From: an uncultured Prevotellaceae bacterium | GTDB taxonomy: Bacteria > Bacteroidota > Bacteroidia > Bacteroidales > Bacteroidaceae | DNA: 39,773 nt | Direction: 5' to 3' | Assembly (NCBI GenBank): GCA_902762565.1 | Contig: CACWOS010000029.1 | Span: 1-39,773, forward strand | Made by a program: the position numbers and the translations under genes | Part shown: positions 16,779-25,065 of the stretch, piece by piece | Position numbering within the stretch: position 1 is the first letter of the stretch | Layout: each line of letters begins with the position of its first letter | Notes under the pieces: model-generated | Database searches by the model: none | What the model was told of the DNA's origin: nothing | The model's input: only the letters and a program-made list of their open reading frames with translations

Positions 16779-19226
16779 ATGAAACAAACTACATCGTTAC
16801 TAATCACCTTACTATTACTGTGTCTGTTGCCAGCCAAGGCAGAAGAAACCGTATGGTTTGATGGCACGACCCCTGTTACCTATCAGATTGTGGGTAAGGT
16901 TGATCCTGTCGTCAAGATTGCCCTTCAGATGTTTACTGACGATATACGTCAAGTGACCGGTCTTGCACCCAAAAGCAGCAAGCAAGCTCAGATTCGCATC
17001 ATCCAAGGCAAAGGCTCAGACGATGGCTTCCGGCTGAGTGTTAACCAAAAAGGGCAGATACTCGTCGAGGGTCATAATGGCCGTGGTACGGCATACGGTT
17101 TGCTGGAACTGAGCCGTATGGCTGGTGTGTCTCCTTGGGTATGGTGGGGCGACGTGGTGCCAGAACACAAGAAGCGGCTCACCATTGATAGCGATTTCCA
17201 AATGGAGCATGTACCCAGTGTTGCCTATCGTGGCATCTTCATCAACGACGAAGACTGGAGTCTGCGCAACTGGGCTTGGAAGCACTACGAAAAGACCGAC
17301 CAGTTTGGTGCTATGGGACCGAAGACCTACAAAGCCATTTTCCAGCTCTTGTTGCGCCTACGTGCCAACGCCATCTGGCCAGGCATGCATACAGGTACTC
17401 CGGGTTTTTTTACCATTCCAGGCAATAAGGAGATGGCCGACTCGTGTGGTATCCTTATCGGAACCAGCCATTGCGAGCCCTTGCTCAGGAACAACGTGGC
17501 CGAATGGGATCATGCCAAACGCGGTGCCTACAACTATATCACCAATCGTGAACAGGTGCAGCAGTACTGGATAGAGCGTCTCAAGGAGGTGAAAGGTTCT
17601 GAGGAGTTCTTTACCATCGGCATGCGCGGCATCCACGACGGTTCGATGGAGGGTGTGAAGACCAAACAGGAAAAGTTGGAGGGCCTGCAGCAGGTCATCA
17701 ATGACCAGCGTGAACTTATCCGTAAGTATTATAATAAGGAGGTGGAGAAAGTTCCTCAGGTCTTTATCCCTTATAAAGAGGTGTTGGAGATTCTTGAGAG
17801 CGGTCTTAAGGTGCCCGACGACGTGACGCTGATGTGGTGTGACGACAACTATGGCTATATGACGCGTCTCTCCGACGCCGAACAGCAGAAACGTCAGGGT
17901 GGGGGAGGCGTCTATTATCATCTCTCGTATTGGGGACGGCCACACGACTACATATGGCTCACCACAACGCAGCCTGGACTCATCTATAGTGAAATGAAGG
18001 CTGCTTACGACCACAACTGCCGCAAGCTATGGATTGTCAACGTCCACGACCCTAAAGTGGCTGCCTATGACCTCGAGTTCTTCCTCGATATGGCGTGGAA
18101 TATCAACGCGATACAGCCTCAGACTATCAATCAGCATTTGGAGCAATGGCTTTGCAGGCAGTTTGGCGATGATGCTGGCAAGAAGCTCTTCCCTGCTATG
18201 AAGGAGTTCTATCGACTCTGTAGCATTCGCAAACCTGAATTTATGGGTTGGACGCAGGTAGAACTCGCCGACCGCAAAGCCTATCCACGTGGACGTTCCC
18301 AGGTTATTGACACAGAATTCACCAACGAGTTTGGCGATGAGTTGGAACGTTATCTGGCCGACTATCAGGCTGTCTGCCAAACAGTGTGCGAAGCAGAGAA
18401 GCTGATACGTCCAGAGTTGAAAGATGCCTACTTTGCTGCTGTCAAATATCCCACAATGGCTGCCAACGCGATGACCGTCAAAATGCTGGAGGCCCAGAAG
18501 GCCCGTTCGAAGTATCAAGGTCAGACCGGCCGTGCTATGGAGGGTCGCGAGGACTACATGCAGGAAGCCTCAGCCCGTTCGATGGCAGCCTATCGCGAGA
18601 TACAACGGCTGACTGACTACTACAACCAGAATTTGGCTGGCGGCAAGTGGCAGGGCATTATGAACATGATGCCACGCGATCTCTACGTTTTCTATCCCCC
18701 CACACTGCCTTATCTTGGAAATGGTGTCGTAAAGACCGCTGAGTACGTCAACCGCCCCATCAATTTGCAAGACGCCATCGCTTGTAATGCCTATGATTAT
18801 GATGCTGCCTCGAAGGACTGTCAGGCAATCCAGATGCTGGGCCACTCCATGAATGCTGTCAGCATTCCCAAAGGCGCTGAATTGGTTTATCATTTCAAAA
18901 CACCCCTCAATTTGGAGGGACAGCGGGAGGCTCTTCTCTATACGGCAATGATTCCTACGCAACCTAACGACAAGGGCGACATTCGCTACAGCATACAGAT
19001 TGATGACCAACAACCCATCATCATCTCGTTGAAAGAAAAATTCCGATCTGATTTCTGGAAGTTGAGCGTGCTCCGTGGTCAAGCTCTCAAACAGACAGCC
19101 GTCAAACTAAGTAAAGGCGACCACACCCTCCGCATCAAGGCATTGGACGACCATATCATCATGGACCAATGGATGATAGACTTCAAACCTGGTCGCAAGT
19201 TCTATGTCATACCCGTAGCTCGATAA
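16779..19226 (+). CDS. GH115 alpha-glucuronidase
   Basis: Removes glucuronic or 4-O-methylglucuronic acid side groups from plant polysaccharides. It has a signal peptide (MKQTTSLLITLLLLCLLPAKA), an N-terminal GH20b-like domain with GHNGRGTAYGLLELSRMAG, then the GH115 barrel: YRGIFINDEDW (about residue 146), LRLRANAIWPGMHTGT, and the family-typical ILIGTSHCEPLLRNN near residue 230. The helical and C-terminal beta domains of the family follow, ending in DHIIMDQWMIDFKPGR. The length (815 aa) fits full-length GH115. Family members act on xylan or on arabinogalactan-type glycans; the pectin neighbourhood favours an RG-I or arabinogalactan-linked glucuronate, by inference. It lies 5 nt after the GH2 gene and 4 nt before the CE6 gene. 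Confidence 0.9.
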   Translation: MKQTTSLLITLLLLCLLPAKAEETVWFDGTTPVTYQIVGKVDPVVKIALQMFTDDIRQVTGLAPKSSKQAQIRIIQGKGSDDGFRLSVNQKGQILVEGHNGRGTAYGLLELSRMAGVSPWVWWGDVVPEHKKRLTIDSDFQMEHVPSVAYRGIFINDEDWSLRNWAWKHYEKTDQFGAMGPKTYKAIFQLLLRLRANAIWPGMHTGTPGFFTIPGNKEMADSCGILIGTSHCEPLLRNNVAEWDHAKRGAYNYITNREQVQQYWIERLKEVKGSEEFFTIGMRGIHDGSMEGVKTKQEKLEGLQQVINDQRELIRKYYNKEVEKVPQVFIPYKEVLEILESGLKVPDDVTLMWCDDNYGYMTRLSDAEQQKRQGGGGVYYHLSYWGRPHDYIWLTTTQPGLIYSEMKAAYDHNCRKLWIVNVHDPKVAAYDLEFFLDMAWNINAIQPQTINQHLEQWLCRQFGDDAGKKLFPAMKEFYRLCSIRKPEFMGWTQVELADRKAYPRGRSQVIDTEFTNEFGDELERYLADYQAVCQTVCEAEKLIRPELKDAYFAAVKYPTMAANAMTVKMLEAQKARSKYQGQTGRAMEGREDYMQEASARSMAAYREIQRLTDYYNQNLAGGKWQGIMNMMPRDLYVFYPPTLPYLGNGVVKTAEYVNRPINLQDAIACNAYDYDAASKDCQAIQMLGHSMNAVSIPKGAELVYHFKTPLNLEGQREALLYTAMIPTQPNDKGDIRYSIQIDDQQPIIISLKEKFRSDFWKLSVLRGQALKQTAVKLSKGDHTLRIKALDDHIIMDQWMIDFKPGRKFYVIPVAR

Positions 19227-19230
19227 ATAT

Positions 19231-20085
19231 ATGAAACAGATTCTAATAAATATCTCCTTTATATTCCATCTAACATTTTGCTTAGCGCAGCAAAGTGTGC
19301 CTGTCATTCTTGTAGCAGGGCAGTCGAATGCCGATGGACGAGTCAATATAAGCGAACTGCCTACAGATATCCACTATAACTATTGTCAATGGAGTTATGG
19401 TAGTGGCGATTTCTTGAAAGCAGATGGTCATTTCAAGCCATTTTTCCCCACCGTAGCAAGAACCGCATTAGGTGACTGTTGGGGCTTTGATGCGATTGTT
19501 TATTATCTTTTCGAGCAGCAATTGCAACGTCCTTTCTATGTCATCAAGCAGACGATGGGTGGTACAGCCATTGATACTACCTGTACAAAGAGTACTCATG
19601 GTTGGTTTTGGAGCGTAGATGCTGATAAGAAGTCGCTGCTGAAAGCCTTCGAGCGACAAATTGATGACTGTCTACCGAACCTTCCGAAGAACTACGACAT
19701 TAAGTGTCTTATATGGCATCAAGGAGAGAGTGACCAGCCAGCTGCTGACCGCTATCATGACAATCTGAAGAAGGTTATCAACCACCTGCGCCAGCATCTG
19801 GTGGAGGTGACAGGCAATGTCCGTTATACTTCATTGCCCGTTATCTGTGGAACCTTTGCCAAAGAGAGTCGTCAGGGCTCGAAAAAAGTGGTTGATGCTC
19901 TTTTTAGGCTACAGAGCGAAGATGTGAGCTTCCATGTAGTGGATGCCAATGACCTTAGTCTGCAGCAAGACCAGTTGCATTTTGATGCACAGGGCGCAAT
20001 CATTTTGGGACATCGTGTTTTCGAAAAACTGACAAAAACCGTTGTCACTTCCAAAGCAAAATGGTCTCAGCCTCCTTCAAATTGA
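19231..20085 (+). CDS. CE6/SASA-type SGNH acetylesterase
   Basis: Carbohydrate O-acetylesterase of the sialate-O-acetylesterase-like (SASA/CE6) group, 284 aa, secreted (signal peptide ending CLAQ). The catalytic pattern is complete: VILVAGQSNADGR with Ser32 as nucleophile, the oxyanion block KQTMGGTAI, IWHQGESDQ (from Trp162), and Asp247-x-x-His250 in DQLHFDAQG. It probably deacetylates the same glycan as its operon partners; CE6 enzymes are best known on xylan. It is the last gene of the plus-strand operon. The final residues after EKLTK read as ordinary low-similarity sequence, while an overlapping +1 frame carries a more protein-like stretch to 20173 (see the next entry), so the 3' end may be rearranged. 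No terminator is visible after it. Confidence 0.85.
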   Translation: MKQILINISFIFHLTFCLAQQSVPVILVAGQSNADGRVNISELPTDIHYNYCQWSYGSGDFLKADGHFKPFFPTVARTALGDCWGFDAIVYYLFEQQLQRPFYVIKQTMGGTAIDTTCTKSTHGWFWSVDADKKSLLKAFERQIDDCLPNLPKNYDIKCLIWHQGESDQPAADRYHDNLKKVINHLRQHLVEVTGNVRYTSLPVICGTFAKESRQGSKKVVDALFRLQSEDVSFHVVDANDLSLQQDQLHFDAQGAIILGHRVFEKLTKTVVTSKAKWSQPPSN

Positions 20086-20173
20086 TGTTGAGGATGCACA
20101 AGGATATACCTTCCATCCTTTCATGGCTCAATACGATACTTATTTGATGAAATATAACGATATCAAGCCCTGA
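20033..20173 (+). pseudogene. Possible relic: +1-frame coding tail after the CE6 gene
   Basis: The +1 frame is open from 20033 to a TGA at 20171-20173 and reads like real protein (LSLLQIDVEDAQGY, then FHPFMAQYDTYLMKYNDIKP). It could be the original C-terminus of the esterase shifted by an indel, or the last codons of a deleted gene. The family was not recognised. Confidence 0.35.
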
Positions 20174-20201
20174 CAAACAACTCTAAAAATAATTAATATA
20201 T

Positions 20202-20232
20202 TTTGCAGTATACATATTTATTTGTAACTTTG
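20202..20232 (+). promoter_or_regulatory. Bacteroidetes-type promoter for the 1538-aa PL11 gene
   Basis: TTTG (20202-20205) and TAACTTTG (20225-20232) are separated by 19 nt. Transcription should start near 20239, about 30 nt before the ATG at 20270. Confidence 0.8.
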
Positions 20233-20269
20233 CAGCGCAAAACGACTTGAATACTAAAGACATATCGAT

Positions 20270-23200
20270 ATGAAAAGATTATTATTCCTGATGGCTTTTG
20301 TTAGCCTAATGAGTGTTTGCTATGCCCAGCGCACTACGGACAAACTAGATCGTGGCCTAGTGGCCGTGCCTGCAAATGGTGGAGGCTATCTTGTAACATG
20401 GCGTAAATTCGGTGAAGAATATTATGACACAAGATATAACCTATATCGTAATGGAACTCAGATTGCAACAAACCTGAAGGCTTCGAATTTTGTAGACAAG
20501 AGCGGCACCTCTGCTGCATTGTATGCTGTTGAGGCCGTTGTGCGAGGTGTTCCCCAAGAACGTAGCAGTGCTGTAAAAGCTTGGTCTGCCAACTATTTCG
20601 ATGTAAAAGTCCAGCCTGTCACAAATCGCGCAGGCAATACCATCGACAATTCTGTGGCAGGTAATTCCGGTGGTAACGATACTACTACCCCCGGTTATAC
20701 TTTGAATGACATCTCTCTGGCTGACGTAGATGGCGACGGCGTGTGTGAGTTTATTGTCAAGCGCAACAACTCACAGGGTAACTTACGTACTGCCAGTAAT
20801 AAGACCGATTTTAATCTATATGAATGTTATAAGATTGACGGCACTCGTTTGTGGTGGATTGATTTAGGTCCCATGTTGATGGCTGGTGCCGACGAACAGT
20901 GGGATATGATAGGGTATGACTGGGATCAGGATGGTAAGGCAGAAATGATTATGCGTGGCGCCGACAATATGATTATTCATACTGCGACGGGAAAGACCAT
21001 TAACATCGGTGACATGGATGCTGGCTTTAATGGTTCAGACCGCGCTGAATACATGGGCGTAGGCAATGAATATCTTCTCTATTTGAATGGTGCTACTGGT
21101 GAACCTTACGGATGGGATGGTTCCAGCAATTGGACCCCCATGGCATATCCACTACCCCAGTTTGAGAGTGATGAGAAGTCTGGTGACGCTAATGTCTGGG
21201 GAGACCTTGGCCACCGTATGCAGAAACATTATTTCGGAGCGCCCTACCTAAATGGTCGCACCCCCAGTATCTTCCTTGGACGTGGTTGCTATACCCGTCA
21301 TAAGGCATGCGCATTGGATGTCAATCCGACCACTCACGAACTGATACAGCGGTGGCGTTGGAACTGTTACGATTCCAAATCTCCTTGGTATGGCAATGGC
21401 TTCCATAATTTCGCTATTGCTGATGTGGATATGGATGGCCGCGACGAAATTGTCTATGGCTCTATGATTCTGGATGACACAGGCTTTGGCCTTGCAACAA
21501 CTGGTTTAGGTCATGGCGATGCTCAGCACTGTGGCGATTTGGATCCTTATCGCTGGGGACTCGAGCAGTTTACCTGTCAGGAGGGGTCACAGGGCAATTC
21601 ATATTGGAATGCCACTACTGGAGAGATCTATTATCGTAAAGCCGATGGTGGCGATGACGGTCGTGCTCTTGCTGGCAATTTCACTAATCTGTATTATGGC
21701 GGTCAGGGACGTTCGGTCAGTTCCGGCGTGATAGGTCTGTCAAGTGGAAAAGTTGTCAACACAAACGGTGATGCTATGTCTGGAAACTACGCTAACCTGA
21801 ACAACCGCATCTATTGGGATGGTGACTTGTTGGATGAAATCTTTAATTCCAAGAATGGTGCCAACCGGCCAGGCCATATCTTCAAATGGGGTGGACAACA
21901 GATTGCGGCCTTTGATGCTATTACTAATAACTGGACTAAGTGCAATCCTTCAGCTCAGGGTGATATTATCGGCGACTGGCGTGAGGAACTTGTTTTACGC
22001 ACAGCCGATAACTCGGCACTCCGTATCTATACCACTAATTATGCTACGGATTATGACATTTATACTTTGTGGCATGACCATCAGTACCGCAATGGTATGG
22101 CATGGCAGTGTGTAGGCTATAATCAGCCGCCACATCTCAGCTATTACCTTGGTGAGGTAGAGAATATCACCATTGCTCCCCCGCCACTGATGCTACGCGG
22201 CCGTACCGAGGTCGCCAATGGCGGAAGCATTGCCACTACTACCGAACACTTGTTGATTTCCGGCTATGAAGACCAGACCATAGCAGTCCAGGAAGGTGCT
22301 GAGCCTTATATCCTGACTATTAACACACCTGCTTGGGTACAGGGTTCTGGCGACAAACAGGCTACGGCATCCACGCCAAAATCACCGGCACGCAACGTGG
22401 TAAGCTATACCACGACATTGACGGGCGGAGCTTTCGCTGGTGCTACCCGCCTAATTAAGCAGGGCGAAGGCTTGCTGGTTCTGCCCAGTGTGGTGGAGAG
22501 ACACACGGGGGAGACGAACATCTGGAATGGTAGTCTGCAATTCGACGGAACCTTTGAAAATAGTGCGTTATGGCTTAATCGTCACACTTCACTATATTCT
22601 AATGGCGGACAGTTCAAGGCTGGTATTACAGCAGACTATAATGCCACTATCTATCCTGGTGGTAAAGACCATCTTGGCAGCATTACCGCATCGACCATTC
22701 AGCTTAACATGGGCTCGCGTGTGGTATTTGACTTAAATGGCAGTCAGGCTGACCAGCTCAATGCCAGCACGTTGGCCATCGAGAGTAAGGATATCGAATA
22801 TGGTCCGAAATACAAGTCGCCCCTGTTCCTGTTCAATGCTACCGGAACCATTGCTTCCGGACAATACGAACTGGGCACCGTAGGTGTGATAACAGGTTCA
22901 CTGAACGAGGTTGTTATTGAGGGCATCGATGACAAGCGTACAGCATTGTTGCATGAGAATGGCAAGTTATACCTCGTTGTTGAAGATTTGCGCGCTCCTG
23001 CTACTGTTACCTGGAACGGTGATGTCAGCAATATCTGGGATTTTGCCATCACCAAGAATTTCCTAAAGGCAGGTGAGGCTGAATATTCCGTCCCCGGCGA
23101 CGACGTGCTGTTTGATGATGCTGCTGTTACGACTTCAGTTAAGATCAAGCGATACGTAAAGCCAGGCAGTATTACGTTCAACAATAGCACCAAGGCCTTT

Positions 23201-24886
23201 ACGTTCACTGGTGACAGCATCATTGGCGGTGCGCCTATCATAAAGAATGGTACTGGCAACGTCACTATTAACACTGAGAATAATGTTGGGACCACTACCA
23301 TTAACAGTGGAAAACTGACGGTTAATATGCTGGCAAACACGACAGGTCAGAACTATGGTTCACTGGGTGATGCCACTAGGAAGATTACCATAAACGATGG
23401 GGCAACTCTGGCCACTACAGGTATCATCATGACCGACCAGCCTGTCGCTGTCAGTGGAACAGCCACAATTGATGTCGCCAGCGGTACATCACTGACGTTT
23501 AACAAAGGATTTACAGGTTCTGGCGCAACGATTGTTAAGTCTGGTGCTGGCACGATGACTCTCGGACCAGGAAAGGCATATAGCAAACTTCTCGTCAAGA
23601 ACGGCCGGGTCAATTCTCAGGCTGTCAGCAATATCGACCAGTTGCCTGCCACTGTTGAGTTTGGCTATGGAGTTGTATGGGGGGCAAATGAGGAGAATAC
23701 ACCAGGTATTACAAATACTACCAACTTTGTCGTTCCGGAGGGAGCTACTGGTGAATTCCGTGGTTCATTCCGTGGGACATATAGTGGCAAGCTCACAGGA
23801 AAGGGTAAGTTCAAGCCTGTGAGTGGTGGCGTAAGATGCTATTGGGATGGCGACTGGAGTCAGTTTGAAGGTGTGATAGAGCCTGAAGCCAGTGATGCCA
23901 CTAATCGACAGAACAAGAAATCGTATACACCGACCTTTGATTTCCGGAATGCCAAGGGTCTGCCTTTGGCAACACTGAGTCTGCCTAGTGGCTTCACTTT
24001 CAATACCACCCACAATATATCGGTGGCTAATGTCGTAGGTTCTGGAACTCTTGGCAGTACCTACACCTATACCATTGGTGGCCAGAATGACAACATCATA
24101 GCTAATTGGAGTGCTACCGCACCGGTCGTAAAAGAAGGTGATGGCTATATGGAGGTTATCAAAGCTGGTGCAATTACTGGCGGTCTGACAGTCAAAGCAG
24201 GTGAGTTGCGCTTCTATGGTGACCTGAATTCTCAGTTCTTTGGCACCAAGGGCATCACACTAAGTGGCACGGGATCTATCGCTGGTAGCGGTCTATTGGC
24301 TTCGCTGACTATGGAGAGCGGTACCAAGTTGACACCTTGCAGCAACTTCTTCTTTGTTGACGAGTATATCTTCTCACCAGCTACTGTCAAAACCAGTGCA
24401 GCCATGAACATCAAGCAGGGTGCTACGGCAAAGTTCTTGATTGAGAGCACAGATTCGTACTCTACTGTAGAAGCGCGCTTCCTAACCGTCAACGGCACGG
24501 TCACCGTAGAGCTGATGGATGGATATACGCCCAAGGTGGGTGACAAGTTTACGCTTTGGACGGCATCAGGATCCTTCACAGGCACTCCGACATATAGTCT
24601 GCCTGTGCTGCCTGCCGGATTATATTGGAATACCAACGAACTGGCCGCAAAGAGTGGCGTCTTGAGCATTACAGATGATCCTACAGTAGGAATTGGACAG
24701 ATAGCTGCCGATGCTATGGTTCAGGCAGAAGTGTTCTCAATCACTGGCATCCATTTGGGTAGCTTCCAGACTCAGCGTAGCCAGATTCCTGCTGAGGTCA
24801 AAAAGCTGGGTGTCATTTCAGGCACATATATTGTCAGAATGTCGGTAGGTCGTAACACCATGACTGAGACCATCATTATCCGCTAG
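20270..24886 (+). CDS. Giant divergent PL11 lyase with beta-strand-repeat stalk
   Basis: A 1538-aa secreted protein (signal peptide MKRLLFLMAFVSLMSVCYAQ). Residues about 22-640 form a PL11-like propeller: DKLDRGLVAVPANGGGYLVT, ADVDGDGVCEFIVK, YDWDQDGKAEMIM, ADVDMDGRDEIVYGS, TKCNPSAQGDIIGDWREE and GYNQPPHLSYYLGE. It departs from its three paralogues where they share KWDPSN and CKTAPGS (here KRNNSQG and MRGADNM), so its calcium sites or substrate may differ. The rest (about 650-1480) is beta-strand-rich with autotransporter-associated repeats, for example TTTINSGKLTVNML and GATIVKSGAGTMTLGPG, likely a long beta-solenoid. The end (FSITGIHLG, SGTYIVRM, final TIIIR) is a sorting tail. It is a single-gene unit with its own promoter and a strong terminator. 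Confidence 0.87.
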   Translation: MKRLLFLMAFVSLMSVCYAQRTTDKLDRGLVAVPANGGGYLVTWRKFGEEYYDTRYNLYRNGTQIATNLKASNFVDKSGTSAALYAVEAVVRGVPQERSSAVKAWSANYFDVKVQPVTNRAGNTIDNSVAGNSGGNDTTTPGYTLNDISLADVDGDGVCEFIVKRNNSQGNLRTASNKTDFNLYECYKIDGTRLWWIDLGPMLMAGADEQWDMIGYDWDQDGKAEMIMRGADNMIIHTATGKTINIGDMDAGFNGSDRAEYMGVGNEYLLYLNGATGEPYGWDGSSNWTPMAYPLPQFESDEKSGDANVWGDLGHRMQKHYFGAPYLNGRTPSIFLGRGCYTRHKACALDVNPTTHELIQRWRWNCYDSKSPWYGNGFHNFAIADVDMDGRDEIVYGSMILDDTGFGLATTGLGHGDAQHCGDLDPYRWGLEQFTCQEGSQGNSYWNATTGEIYYRKADGGDDGRALAGNFTNLYYGGQGRSVSSGVIGLSSGKVVNTNGDAMSGNYANLNNRIYWDGDLLDEIFNSKNGANRPGHIFKWGGQQIAAFDAITNNWTKCNPSAQGDIIGDWREELVLRTADNSALRIYTTNYATDYDIYTLWHDHQYRNGMAWQCVGYNQPPHLSYYLGEVENITIAPPPLMLRGRTEVANGGSIATTTEHLLISGYEDQTIAVQEGAEPYILTINTPAWVQGSGDKQATASTPKSPARNVVSYTTTLTGGAFAGATRLIKQGEGLLVLPSVVERHTGETNIWNGSLQFDGTFENSALWLNRHTSLYSNGGQFKAGITADYNATIYPGGKDHLGSITASTIQLNMGSRVVFDLNGSQADQLNASTLAIESKDIEYGPKYKSPLFLFNATGTIASGQYELGTVGVITGSLNEVVIEGIDDKRTALLHENGKLYLVVEDLRAPATVTWNGDVSNIWDFAITKNFLKAGEAEYSVPGDDVLFDDAAVTTSVKIKRYVKPGSITFNNSTKAFTFTGDSIIGGAPIIKNGTGNVTINTENNVGTTTINSGKLTVNMLANTTGQNYGSLGDATRKITINDGATLATTGIIMTDQPVAVSGTATIDVASGTSLTFNKGFTGSGATIVKSGAGTMTLGPGKAYSKLLVKNGRVNSQAVSNIDQLPATVEFGYGVVWGANEENTPGITNTTNFVVPEGATGEFRGSFRGTYSGKLTGKGKFKPVSGGVRCYWDGDWSQFEGVIEPEASDATNRQNKKSYTPTFDFRNAKGLPLATLSLPSGFTFNTTHNISVANVVGSGTLGSTYTYTIGGQNDNIIANWSATAPVVKEGDGYMEVIKAGAITGGLTVKAGELRFYGDLNSQFFGTKGITLSGTGSIAGSGLLASLTMESGTKLTPCSNFFFVDEYIFSPATVKTSAAMNIKQGATAKFLIESTDSYSTVEARFLTVNGTVTVELMDGYTPKVGDKFTLWTASGSFTGTPTYSLPVLPAGLYWNTNELAAKSGVLSITDDPTVGIGQIAADAMVQAEVFSITGIHLGSFQTQRSQIPAEVKKLGVISGTYIVRMSVGRNTMTETIIIR

Positions 24887-24917
24887 TATGCCGGTCTTTG
24901 TAGCAGTATAGTGTTAA

Positions 24918-24966
24918 AAATACGGTGAATTGTAGTACTTTTATTCAATTCACCGTATTTTTTTTT
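24918..24966 (+). terminator. Intrinsic terminator after the giant PL11 gene
   Basis: A perfect 15-bp stem (24918-24932 with 24946-24960) has a 13-nt loop and runs into nine or more T residues. The 5' A-run makes it symmetrical. Confidence 0.9.
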
Positions 24967-24997
24967 GGTTTTTCTTCCTCTTTTCCAAAAAAATCAT

Positions 24998-25005
24998 TAA
25001 CTTTG
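24998..25005 (+). promoter_or_regulatory. Promoter -7 box for the 1008-aa secreted protein
   Basis: TAACTTTG followed by C lies 60 nt upstream of the ATG at 25066. The -33 element is poor; the T/C-rich 24970-24987 stretch sits there. Confidence 0.6.
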
Positions 25006-25065
25006 CACCCGACTACTGAGAATATAAGCAAATAATCATTTTTATAACTAAAACATTAATTAAGT

